Below are positions 43,001 through 50,497 of a stretch of DNA of 64,000 nucleotides, in pieces (the first letter of the stretch is position 1; every line of letters begins with the position of its first letter). Source of the stretch: an uncultured Chryseobacterium sp. (GTDB lineage Bacteria > Bacteroidota > Bacteroidia > Flavobacteriales > Weeksellaceae); assembly GCA_913775525.1 (NCBI GenBank), contig CAJYLH010000014.1:62001-126000 (forward strand). The letters are read 5' to 3'. The notes below the pieces were generated by a model. It saw only the letters and a program-made list of their open reading frames with translations. It was not told the origin of the DNA and searched no databases. The translations under genes and the position numbers were made by a program.

Positions 43001-43425
43001 CCTATGGCATCATGCAGATGTTCTGGAAACAGAAACAGACCTTCCTGAATCCGGAATACAAAGGACTGGGACTATGGGCAATGCCAAACATCCTGTTATT
43101 CCAGTACATCATTCCGTTCTTCTCACCGATGGCAGACCTGATTATGTTTTTCGGACTGTTGTCAGGCAACGGAAGTAAAATATTCGTCTATTATCTATTG
43201 TTCCTCTTAGTGGATGCATCACTGGCCATAGTTGCCTTTATCATGCAGAAAGAAAAAATGTGGAACCTTATTTATATCGTGCCTCAGCGGTTCGGGTACC
43301 GATGGCTGATGTATATCGTGCTTTTCAGGAGTCTGAGGCGGGCGCTGAAAGGTGAGATGCAGGCATGGGGATTCTTGAAACGGACCGGAAATGTAAAGGA
43401 AATCGGGGCTTCCAGGTTATCATAA
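40018..43425 (+). CDS. Three-domain GH18 - NodB deacetylase - GT2 synthase fusion
   Basis: This is a 1135-residue membrane protein. An N-terminal helix (about 23-42) is followed by a GH18 chitinase-like domain (about 110-420; FKGINVDFESI gives D224 and E226). Next is a NodB polysaccharide deacetylase domain (about 495-690; FDDGPDE with D502-D503, and H553/H557 in GNHTFTHE, the metal site). After a central helix (about 720-750) a processive family-2 glycosyltransferase (about 770-1000) shows PAYNEE, IDDGSKDST, CIDADTK, EDCDI and QRFRW (Q990-W994), then C-terminal helices. This is the set of activities of the PgaB/PgaC poly-GlcNAc machine merged into one chain. It should make and trim an N-acetylated exopolysaccharide. 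Start is GTG at 40018; no ATG precedes the first helix. The sugar is inferred, not shown. Confidence 0.9.
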   Translation: MEHSKQIFQTENKKRWRNVKWGSRIFIFLAVLLFIALGLMMKLDRSPKIPFKEDYKAVITASRPYLQENKISKEYKGFRSFISEKNIHTNLAKIEKAKEERFRNQNRNWAEFPGGIRSAFYVAWDPQSLMSLKRNIRHINLVFPEWFFLDPKSGGLKTNVDPEGYKIIKRAGVAAMPMLSNNADREFRSEGLSKVLKDPQKRTQLINTITAQCLKFHFKGINVDFESIGLDSDEYLIAFMKELSGTFRKNGLMVTMDIMTDNDDYNIRKLDPYVDYFVLMAYDEYSADNDAGPVSSQKWIEAQTGKILQKTAPDKIILGLGAYGYDWSTNTDDNTSVTYMQAITKASASKAKINFDDNTFNLNYSYTDAKNNTHTVFFNDAASIFNTMRFSSEYPLAGTALWRLGSEDSRVWNFYDKDLSSAGMSKINFKDLENVKGQTMVDYIGDGEVLDVLNTPHDGKIALETDPKEKIITDETYKTYPSSYEVKKYGEAPQKDLVLTFDDGPDETYTPQILDVLSKYHVPAAFFLVGLNAEKNLPLVKRIYREGHEIGNHTFTHENVARVSPERALLELKLTRLLIECITGHSTILFRAPYNADSEPTTPEEIIPVALARKQNYLDIGENIDPEDWQPGIKADEIVKRVMEGLHQRKGNIILLHDAGGDTREETVKALKVLIPALQKQGYHFTNLASILHKSKNELMPEVPKTRAYYVMQLNLVLATVIYGISHFLVALFTVFIGLGIIRLLLMAYWAVREKRKEKEKGRFPVLDSYPKVSIMVPAYNEEVNIVSSLSNLLNQTYPNFDVIMIDDGSKDSTYHKAQDAFAGHTKLKILTKPNGGKATALNCGISRTDSEYVVCIDADTKLQQDAVKFLMARFLNAAPEEMIAAVAGNVKVGNPVNWLTRWQAIEYTTSQNFDRLAYSYINAVTVIPGAIGAFRKTVIDEVGGYSSDTLAEDCDITVKMLKKGYRIVNENRAVAVTEAPETVKQFLKQRFRWTYGIMQMFWKQKQTFLNPEYKGLGLWAMPNILLFQYIIPFFSPMADLIMFFGLLSGNGSKIFVYYLLFLLVDASLAIVAFIMQKEKMWNLIYIVPQRFGYRWLMYIVLFRSLRRALKGEMQAWGFLKRTGNVKEIGASRLS

Positions 43426-43494
43426 AAAATTATGGACAGCCCGGTAACAAATCCATAGAAAAATATACTTATTATAGAAATTAGTGTTATCATA

Positions 43495-45552
43495 ATGAAA
43501 AAACTGACATTTTCTTTATTTTTATTAGCAGGAGTATCTTCACTAAACGTAGTGACGGCTCAGTCTAAAACCAATACAGCAGCAATGAACCTTACGGATA
43601 AAGGACTAGACCTTAGCATGATGGACAAATCCGTGCGTCCGCAGGACGACTTTTACAATTACGTAAACGGAAGCTGGATGAAAACCGCTAAAATCCCTTC
43701 AGATAAACCTACCTGGGGAAGTTTCAATAAACTGGCAGATGATACAGATAACAATTCGATGACCATTCTTAACTCCCTTCTGAAAGATAAATTCACAGAC
43801 GGAACGGAAGGCAAGAAAATTCAGGACCTGTATGCTACGTACATGAATATGCAGAAGAGAAACGCAGACGGGATTAAGCCGATCCAGGCCAACCTGAATA
43901 AGATCGATGCCATTAAAAACCTTCAGGACCTTCAGAACTACCTGATCTCTGTAACCAAAGACGGAGAAAACATTTTTTACGGATGGGGTGTAGGGGCAGA
44001 CCTGAAAGATTCCAATATGAACGTGGTATATCTTGGTGATGCTTCTCTGGGATTAGGAAGAGACTATTATCAGAAAGTCAATGAAAAGAATACTGAAGCA
44101 TTAGCAGAATACACCAAGTATGTAGCTTCCATGCTGAAAGAACTGGGATATAAAAACGCTGACGCAGCCGCCAAAGGCATTGTTGACTACGAGAAAAGCA
44201 TTGCACAGACCTACCTGACCAACGAGCAGAGCCGTGACAACACCCTTCAGTACAATCCTGAAACCATGGCACAGCTTTCATCACTGGTTAAAAATGTAGA
44301 TATTCCGGGATACCTTAAAAAAGTAGGGGTAAACACCGATAAGGTGATCATCGGGGAGCTGGGATACTATAAAAACCTGGATAAGTTCATCAATGCACAG
44401 AACCTTCCTGTCATCAAGGATTACCTTAAATTCCACATGATCCACGGAAGTGCTTCTTACTTAAGTGAAAAGATCGGTGATATGAGGTTTGCTTTCTATG
44501 GCAAATACCTCAGAGGCCAGCAGGAGCAAAGGGCTCTGAACAAAAGAGGGTACGAGCTGATCAACGGAAGCCTGGGTGAAGCCTTCGGGAAACTGTATGT
44601 TGAAAAATACTTCCCTGCTGAAGCCAAGGCTCAGATGGTTGAACTGATCGATTACCTGAAGAAAAGTTTCGCAGTACACATCAACAACCTGGCATGGATG
44701 TCTTCGGTAACGAAAGAAAAAGCGATGCAGAAGCTGAATAAGTTCACTGTAAAAGTAGCTTATCCGGATAAATGGAAAGATTATTCCAAGCTGAATATCA
44801 TTCCTGAATCCAAAGGAGGAAGCTTATACGGCAACCTTCAGAATATTGCAGAATGGCAGTACAATAAAGATCTTGCAAAAATCGGGAAACCGGTAGATAA
44901 GACTGAGTGGGGAATGACGCCGCAGACGGTGAATGCCTATTACAATCCGGTAAACAACGAGATTGTATTCCCTGCAGCCATCCTTCAGCCGCCGTTCTTC
45001 AATCCTAAAGCGGATGCTGCCGTGAATTTCGGTGGAATCGGAGCGGTAATCGGTCACGAAATGAGCCACGGATTCGATGATTCAGGGGCACAGTTTGATG
45101 CAGACGGAAACCTGGTAGACTGGTGGACACCGGAAGATAAAGCCAATTTTGAAAAGGCAACCAAAGCACTGGCTGCACAGTATGACAAATATGAGCCGGT
45201 AAAAGGAACTATGGTAAACGGAACCTTTACCAATGGAGAAAATATTGCAGATTTAGGTGGGGTGAACATCGCTTATGACGCTTTACAGATGTACCTTAAA
45301 GATCACGGAAACCCTGGCCCGATCAGCGGCTATACCCAGGATCAGAGATTCTTCCTGAGCTGGGCTACCGTATGGAGAACATTATCCAGCGAAAAATATA
45401 TGATCAATCAGGTAAAGACAGATCCGCATTCCCCTGGATATTTCAGAAGCTTCGGTCCGTTAACGAATGTTGACGCGTTCTATAAAGCTTTCGATGTTAA
45501 ACCTGGAGACAAGCTTTACAAAGCACCGCAGGACAGAATCAAAATCTGGTAA
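43495..45552 (+). CDS. M13 family zinc metallopeptidase (neprilysin-like), copy 1
   Basis: This is a 685-residue exported peptidase with signal peptide (cut after NVVTA). The N-terminal M13 body starts SMMDKSVRPQDDFYNYVNGSW. The zinc site is VIGHEMSHGFDDSG (H521, E522, H525) with the third ligand E582 in GENIADLGG; the Arg/Trp-rich end is typical (…DRIKIW). M13 enzymes (PepO, neprilysin) cleave short peptides, usually under 40 residues, in the periplasm or medium. A paralogue lies directly behind, with its own promoter, and the pair is highly similar over its whole length, which points to tandem duplication. A terminator separates them. Confidence 0.92.
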   Translation: MKKLTFSLFLLAGVSSLNVVTAQSKTNTAAMNLTDKGLDLSMMDKSVRPQDDFYNYVNGSWMKTAKIPSDKPTWGSFNKLADDTDNNSMTILNSLLKDKFTDGTEGKKIQDLYATYMNMQKRNADGIKPIQANLNKIDAIKNLQDLQNYLISVTKDGENIFYGWGVGADLKDSNMNVVYLGDASLGLGRDYYQKVNEKNTEALAEYTKYVASMLKELGYKNADAAAKGIVDYEKSIAQTYLTNEQSRDNTLQYNPETMAQLSSLVKNVDIPGYLKKVGVNTDKVIIGELGYYKNLDKFINAQNLPVIKDYLKFHMIHGSASYLSEKIGDMRFAFYGKYLRGQQEQRALNKRGYELINGSLGEAFGKLYVEKYFPAEAKAQMVELIDYLKKSFAVHINNLAWMSSVTKEKAMQKLNKFTVKVAYPDKWKDYSKLNIIPESKGGSLYGNLQNIAEWQYNKDLAKIGKPVDKTEWGMTPQTVNAYYNPVNNEIVFPAAILQPPFFNPKADAAVNFGGIGAVIGHEMSHGFDDSGAQFDADGNLVDWWTPEDKANFEKATKALAAQYDKYEPVKGTMVNGTFTNGENIADLGGVNIAYDALQMYLKDHGNPGPISGYTQDQRFFLSWATVWRTLSSEKYMINQVKTDPHSPGYFRSFGPLTNVDAFYKAFDVKPGDKLYKAPQDRIKIW

Positions 45553-45571
45553 TCATCATCAGTATAATAAG

Positions 45572-45596
45572 CCGCTTAGCAATGAGCGGTTTTTTT
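45572..45596 (+). terminator. Terminator of the first M13 gene
   Basis: CCGCT-tagcaatg-AGCGG followed by seven T, 20 bp after the stop codon. Confidence 0.8.
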
Positions 45597-45710
45597 ATGC
45601 CCTGTCGTTTCAGATGAAATATGGAATATATTTCTAAAAATAAAATACTATGTAAAATAAAATACACTTTAACTGATGATTCATAAAGGATTATTATTCA
45701 TCAAAATTTG

Positions 45711-45718
45711 TATATTTG
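45711..45718 (+). promoter_or_regulatory. Flavobacterial -7 element (TATATTTG) for the second M13 gene
   Basis: TAnnTTTG match 28 bp before the chosen ATG, so the longer frame from 45716 would begin inside the promoter. The start at 45746 is therefore preferred. Confidence 0.6.
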
Positions 45719-45745
45719 ATACGTTGTGTAAATAAAAATTTTTTA

Positions 45746-47842
45746 ATGAAAAAACTGAATATCGGAATACTTGCCCTCTGTGGTATTGTATTTTTAAACT
45801 CATGTGGCACCAAGGCAACTGCTGACAAATCCCAGCAGTCCGGAGCTACGGCAGTGGTTGCAGAACCGGTGAAGGAGGAACCAAAAGAAGAGGGAATCAA
45901 TTTATCCTACATGGATAAAAGCGTGCGTCCGCAGGATGATTTTTTTAATTATGTGAACGGGAATTGGGTGAAAACCACTCAGATTCCATCTGATAAAGCG
46001 AGCTGGGGCTCTTTTAATGCATTAAGGGAAAATGTGGATGACAACTCTTTGGATATCCTCAATAAAATCCTTTCTGAAAGCTATTCAGACGGATCTGAAG
46101 GTGAAAAAATCCAGAACCTGTATGCATCTTTCATGGATGTTGATAAGAGAAATGCCGAAGGCCTGGCTCCCATAAAAGGCGATCTTGCAAAAATCGATGC
46201 CATTAAAAACCTGAATGACCTTCAGAAATACCTTCTGGAGGCCACAAAAGTAGGGGATAATTCATTCTACGGATGGAGGGTAGGCGCAGATATGAAGAAC
46301 TCCAAAATGAATGCGGTATACCTGGGCGGTCCTGATCTTGGACTCGGAAGGGATTATTACCAGAAAGTAAATGAAGCCAATACCAAAACGCTTGCGGAAT
46401 ACCAGAATTATGTAGGCAAGCTGTTCGGGGTCTTAGGGTACAAAAACTCACCTCAGGCTGCACAGAATGTAGTTGATTTTGAAAAGCAGCTGGCCAACTA
46501 CCTTTTAACGCTTGAGCAGAACAGGGATGCCAATCTGAGATATAACCCTAAAAACGTATCTGAACTTTCAGGGCTGGTTAAAAACATCAATCTGGCCAAA
46601 TACCTTAAAGATGCGGGCGTAAATACTGACAGGGTTATTGTCGGGGAACTGAAATACTACCAGAATATGGATCAGTTCCTGAGCCAGAAGAACCTTCCGC
46701 TGGTCAAGGATTACCTGAAATACCACCTGATCAACGGCAATGCAAGCAATCTCGATAACAACCTGGAGCAGATCAGGTTTGATTTCTATTCCAAATACCT
46801 TCAGGGACAGAAAGAACAGAGGCCGATGAACAAAAGAGGTTTATCGCTTGTTAACGGCGTATTGGGAGAAGCTTTCGGGAAGCTGTACGTGGAAAAGTAC
46901 TTCACGCCTGAAGCGAAGGCCCAGATGGAAACGTACATTGATTACATCCTGAAATCTTTCAAACAGCACATCAACGATATGGACTGGATGTCACCTGAAA
47001 CCAAAGTTAAGGCTCAGGAAAAACTATCTAAATTTACTGTGAAAATCGCTTATCCGGACAAATGGAAAGACTATTCCGAGTTAAAAGTGGATGCTCCTAA
47101 ACAGGGCGCTACGCTTTATTCCAACCTGCAGAATGTAGCAGCTTGGCAATACCAGAGAAGCCTGGATAAAGTAGGGAAGCCGGTGGATAAAACCGAATGG
47201 GGGATGACGCCTCAGACGGTGAATGCGTACTATAGCGGATCCAATAATGAGATTGTATTCCCTGCCGCGATCCTTCAGCCGCCGTTCTATAATCCTAAGG
47301 CCGATGCTGCCGTAAATTTCGGAGGAATAGGTGCTGTGATCGGACATGAAATTTCCCATGGATTTGACGACAGCGGTTCCAGATTTGACGGGGACGGAAA
47401 CCTCAATAACTGGTGGACGGATGCAGACCGCAAGAATTTTGATGCCAAAGTAGGCCAGCTGGCTGCCCAGTACAGCCAGTACGAGCCGGTAAAAGGAAGC
47501 TTTGTTAACGGTAAATTTACCAGCGGCGAAAATATTGGTGACCTGGGTGGTGTTGCTGTAGCATATGACGCATTGCAGATGTATCTTAAAGACCACGGGA
47601 ATCCCGGCCTGATCAGCGGATTCAATCAGGACCAGAGGTTTTTCATGAGCTGGGCAACTGTGTGGAGAACCAAATCTACAGACCAGTATATGGTGAACCA
47701 GGTAAAGACAGATCCGCATTCGCCTGGAGTTTTCAGAGCTTACGGACCATTGGTGAACCAGGATTCGTTCATCAAGGCTTTCGACATCAAACCGGGAGAC
47801 AAAATGTACAAAGCTCCTGAGGAAAGAATAAAAATCTGGTAA
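45746..47842 (+). CDS. M13 family zinc metallopeptidase, lipoprotein copy 2
   Basis: This 698-residue protein is closely similar to the gene in front but is made as a lipoprotein: MKKLNIGILALCGIVFLNSC gives Cys20. A 30-residue linker follows before LSYMDKSVRPQDDFFNYVNGNW. Zinc site VIGHEISHGFDDSG (H534, E535, H538) and E595 in GENIGDLGG are complete, with the IKIW C-terminus. It should be tethered to a membrane while its paralogue is free in the periplasm or secreted, so the pair may divide peptide processing by location. It has its own TATATTTG promoter and terminator. Confidence 0.92.
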   Translation: MKKLNIGILALCGIVFLNSCGTKATADKSQQSGATAVVAEPVKEEPKEEGINLSYMDKSVRPQDDFFNYVNGNWVKTTQIPSDKASWGSFNALRENVDDNSLDILNKILSESYSDGSEGEKIQNLYASFMDVDKRNAEGLAPIKGDLAKIDAIKNLNDLQKYLLEATKVGDNSFYGWRVGADMKNSKMNAVYLGGPDLGLGRDYYQKVNEANTKTLAEYQNYVGKLFGVLGYKNSPQAAQNVVDFEKQLANYLLTLEQNRDANLRYNPKNVSELSGLVKNINLAKYLKDAGVNTDRVIVGELKYYQNMDQFLSQKNLPLVKDYLKYHLINGNASNLDNNLEQIRFDFYSKYLQGQKEQRPMNKRGLSLVNGVLGEAFGKLYVEKYFTPEAKAQMETYIDYILKSFKQHINDMDWMSPETKVKAQEKLSKFTVKIAYPDKWKDYSELKVDAPKQGATLYSNLQNVAAWQYQRSLDKVGKPVDKTEWGMTPQTVNAYYSGSNNEIVFPAAILQPPFYNPKADAAVNFGGIGAVIGHEISHGFDDSGSRFDGDGNLNNWWTDADRKNFDAKVGQLAAQYSQYEPVKGSFVNGKFTSGENIGDLGGVAVAYDALQMYLKDHGNPGLISGFNQDQRFFMSWATVWRTKSTDQYMVNQVKTDPHSPGVFRAYGPLVNQDSFIKAFDIKPGDKMYKAPEERIKIW

Positions 47843-47866
47843 AGAACTTGCCGGAAGAATTAACAT

Positions 47867-47892
47867 AAAACGCATCGTACTGATGCGTTTTT
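47867..47892 (+). terminator. Terminator of the second M13 gene
   Basis: ACGCATC-gtact-GATGCGT followed by eight T, 26 bp after the stop. Confidence 0.88.
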
Positions 47893-48097
47893 TTTATTAA
47901 TTTTTCATAGCTTAGGGATCCTGTAAAGGCTTAATCAGGTTAACAGGGCATTAATTATCAGGAATATCCGATAAAAACCATTCACAAAATTTTGTATGTT
48001 ACAGTTTTTTTATAAATTTAAACATTGGATTGGTCAGTTATTTGATTCAGATAAAGCCGGTCTACACCAAAATAAGAAATCTCAAAATAACAATAAT

Positions 48098-48544
48098 ATG
48101 GCAATGTTTAATTACGGCGTTGGCGGAAACGAGGTCAAAGTAGATGCTAACGAAGCTATTCAGCAAATACAGGAGAACAAAACGATGATTGTAAGCCAGC
48201 TTACAACAGACGAATCCTATACTCCTGAAATCGTAACAGGGTTAAAGACCGTGGAAGACGTCTTCAGACACTTTCAGCCTACCGTGGCCGTGCAGCACGA
48301 AACGGCAGATGGCGATGTAGTGGAAGAGGAATTCCGTTTTCAGAACCTTGGTGACTTCACTCCCAAAAACCTTACCCAGAAATCTGAATACCTTCAGCAG
48401 CTGAACATGGAAAAGGAACAGTACAACAAAATCGTACGCCAGCTTAAAACGAATAAAATCCTTCGTAATATGCTGGAGAATGAGCAGACCAGGGCTGCTT
48501 TCGTAGAAGTACTGAAAGAAGTGGCACAAGAACTTGAAAAATAA
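48098..48544 (+). CDS. tssB: Type VI secretion-type contractile sheath small subunit
   Basis: This 148-residue protein has the Bacteroidetes T6SS (subtype iii) TssB-like sheath pattern. A short N-terminal strand (MAMFNYGVGGNEVKVDANEAI) leads to VETAD-like strands (TTDESYTPEIVTGLKTVEDVF and PTVAVQHETADGDVV), and the C-terminal helical part (YLQQLNMEKEQYNKIVRQL) docks with TssC. TssB and TssC assemble as a tail sheath that contracts to drive the spike. The frame opens 102 bp earlier (47996), but ATG 48098 gives the family's usual start. tssC follows after 18 bp. No other tss genes are within the window. Confidence 0.85.
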   Translation: MAMFNYGVGGNEVKVDANEAIQQIQENKTMIVSQLTTDESYTPEIVTGLKTVEDVFRHFQPTVAVQHETADGDVVEEEFRFQNLGDFTPKNLTQKSEYLQQLNMEKEQYNKIVRQLKTNKILRNMLENEQTRAAFVEVLKEVAQELEK

Positions 48545-48562
48545 CCTAAAGACAACACAATC

Positions 48563-49930
48563 ATGGATAGTAAATTACAGCCAGCCGAAAGCCAGCAACA
48601 GGGTCAACAACAGCAGCAGCAATCTGGCCAACAGAAAGGAAACGCGCTTGCGGAACTCAATAAAATAGGCGGATTCGGATTCGTAGAATCTGTAGTGGAC
48701 GGGATCGCCAATATGAACCCTACCAGAAAAGCCAGAAAAGAAATCTTTCTTAACGACAGCAATAAAGCAGACGAAAGAAAAGAGCTGCTTCAGAAAATAA
48801 ACCTGTGGGTAAGCCTTCTGGAAGGCAATGAATCAGCCGACGCGATGGCTGACACCTGCAAAAACAAAGCTCAGCAGGCAGACCAGAGCCTGAAAAGCAA
48901 TCTTAAAAATACGCTGGATGCAGTCCGTATGCTGGAAACCAACTACAGGACCGTAGCCCAGTTCTATAAAAATACCGAACTCGATAAAGTAGATAATGTA
49001 AGCATCGTGAATGCGAGCATTGACCAGGTTTCTGACCTGGATAACCCGATCTTTATCGATGCCATCGGCGAAGAATTCAAAAATTACTATGACCGTCTGG
49101 ATTTGAGGGACAATTACTCCATCCTGGCTATTCCGGGCTATCTGGGATCGAACAAAGTCGTTGAAAAATGGGCCAAGATCTGTAACGAGAATAAGGTCAT
49201 GATGGTAACGGATTTTGCTAATCTCGATAAACCGGATGACGTAGTAGATCTTTTCCATTCGGCTAACCTTACCGGCGGAGAGCTGCACAGAAGTAACGTG
49301 ATCATGACGTGCAACTGGCTTGTAGGCCGTGGAAAGGCAGAAGAAGTGGGAGAGGAGGAAAACGTAGAGCTTCCGCCATCTACTTCCCTTGCAGGAAAAA
49401 TCCATAAGACTCTGATGTCACAGGTAGCTGCAGGTAAAAAACACGGGAACATCAACGAAGTGGATGCCGTGAAATTTGAACTGAAGAAAAGCGAGATTTC
49501 CCAGCTGGAAAAAATGGGTCTAGTACCGATGGTTAACGAATATGGTAAAATCATGGCATTCTCTGCCAAAACCCTGTTCACGGGAGATAATATCGGACTT
49601 CAGACCTATTCTGTGGTTCGGGTATTCGACTACGTAACCAAAGTACTCCTTGATTTCCTTAACAGGAGAGCCTTTGAAAACTGGAATGCCAGAAACGAGG
49701 ATGACCTGAGAAGACAGATCGTAACCTTCCTGGACGGGATCAAAGGTCCGGATAAACTAATTGAAAAATTCAAGATCGTACGTTTCGAGCAGGATAAAGT
49801 CAATAAAGACAGAGTATGGCTGGATATCCGCCTAACCCCTTATTTCCCTACCAAAAGTTTCGTTATTAAACTTGACGGACATAAAGGAGATGACGGTAAC
49901 GAATGGGATGCAGAATACACACAGGATTAA
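48563..49930 (+). CDS. tssC: Type VI secretion-type contractile sheath large subunit (DUF5458/TssC-like)
   Basis: This 455-residue protein has a glutamine-rich N-terminus (residues 5-25), a helical sheath-linker (about 50-120: RKARKEIFLNDSNKADERKE) and the conserved core YSILAIPGYLGSNKVVEKW, VVDLFHSANLTGGELHRSN, VPMVNEYGKIMAFSAKTLFTGD, and LTPYFPTKSFVIKLDGHKG. It matches DUF5458, the TssC-like partner of Bacteroidetes T6SS-iii. It follows tssB by 18 bp with a terminator behind, so the pair is one transcription unit. Whether the rest of a T6SS or another contractile device is encoded elsewhere cannot be known from this window. Confidence 0.85.
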   Translation: MDSKLQPAESQQQGQQQQQQSGQQKGNALAELNKIGGFGFVESVVDGIANMNPTRKARKEIFLNDSNKADERKELLQKINLWVSLLEGNESADAMADTCKNKAQQADQSLKSNLKNTLDAVRMLETNYRTVAQFYKNTELDKVDNVSIVNASIDQVSDLDNPIFIDAIGEEFKNYYDRLDLRDNYSILAIPGYLGSNKVVEKWAKICNENKVMMVTDFANLDKPDDVVDLFHSANLTGGELHRSNVIMTCNWLVGRGKAEEVGEEENVELPPSTSLAGKIHKTLMSQVAAGKKHGNINEVDAVKFELKKSEISQLEKMGLVPMVNEYGKIMAFSAKTLFTGDNIGLQTYSVVRVFDYVTKVLLDFLNRRAFENWNARNEDDLRRQIVTFLDGIKGPDKLIEKFKIVRFEQDKVNKDRVWLDIRLTPYFPTKSFVIKLDGHKGDDGNEWDAEYTQD

Positions 49931-49949
49931 CTTACCGATACATACAATT

Positions 49950-49977
49950 AAAACCGATGCCTGGGTGTCGGTTTTTT
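49950..49977 (+). terminator. Terminator of the tssBC operon
   Basis: AAACCGA-tgcctgggtg-TCGGTTT with a T run, 20 bp after tssC. Confidence 0.8.
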
Positions 49978-49986
49978 CTATCTCAT

Positions 49987-50460
49987 ATGAAAATCAGCAT
50001 CAACAACACTATATTCAATATCCTGCCGGTATTTGTCGCCCTCTTATGTATTGGGTGTGAAAAGGAATACCGCAGGCCGGACCATTACAAAGTAGATCTT
50101 TTTGCAGATGAAAGGCAGAAGGGCGAAGCTTATGTCATGAACAGAACTGAATGCTTTGATACCAGTGATATGGTCATCAGTACATCTGCAGTAAAGCTGA
50201 CAGACAGTTCAAAGGGCAGAGGGAAACCAGTCTATATTTATAAAGTAAATAACGGTGAACTCCTCAAAACCACCCGGGATTCTGTTGTGGAATATCCGTT
50301 GCAGTTTCTTTCTCCTCAAAGGCTGAAGCTCAGAAAAGACTCTTCCGTCTATGTTTATCTTAAAAAACGGGAAGGATACAGGTTCCTGGCTAAGGAAAAA
50401 GATCTTGACTACCAGTGGCTGAAAGGTGCCCCGGTGTATTCCGTCCAGAAAGATAAATAG
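49987..50460 (+). CDS. Small lipoprotein, function unknown
   Basis: This 157-residue protein has a signal sequence (KISINNTIFNILPVFVALLCIGC; lipid cysteine near residue 23, within VALLCIGCEKEY). The remainder (DLFADERQKGEAYVMNRTECFDT ... SVYVYLKKREGYRFLAKEKD) has alternating polar strands like a small periplasmic beta domain. I do not recognise a family. It begins only 10 bp after the tssBC terminator stem, and its ATG at 49987 is preferred over the longer frame from 49903 because it gives the lipoprotein signal. It ends 38 bp before mutY. Confidence 0.6.
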   Translation: MKISINNTIFNILPVFVALLCIGCEKEYRRPDHYKVDLFADERQKGEAYVMNRTECFDTSDMVISTSAVKLTDSSKGRGKPVYIYKVNNGELLKTTRDSVVEYPLQFLSPQRLKLRKDSSVYVYLKKREGYRFLAKEKDLDYQWLKGAPVYSVQKDK

Positions 50461-50462
50461 CG

Positions 50463-50470
50463 TATCTTTG
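50463..50470 (+). promoter_or_regulatory. Flavobacterial -7 element (TATCTTTG) for mutY
   Basis: TAnnTTTG match directly after the lipoprotein stop codon, 28 bp before the TTG start of mutY. Confidence 0.55.
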
Positions 50471-50497
50471 TACCTATAATTTAGATCATTTCAGCTG

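Noticed and set aside
47996..48097. N-terminal extension of tssB (34 residues)
   Set aside because: The extension is not part of the sheath family and the internal ATG at 48098 gives the standard N-terminus.
47996..50460. Complete type VI secretion island
   Set aside because: Only the two sheath genes are present; neighbours are a peptidase, a small lipoprotein and mutY.
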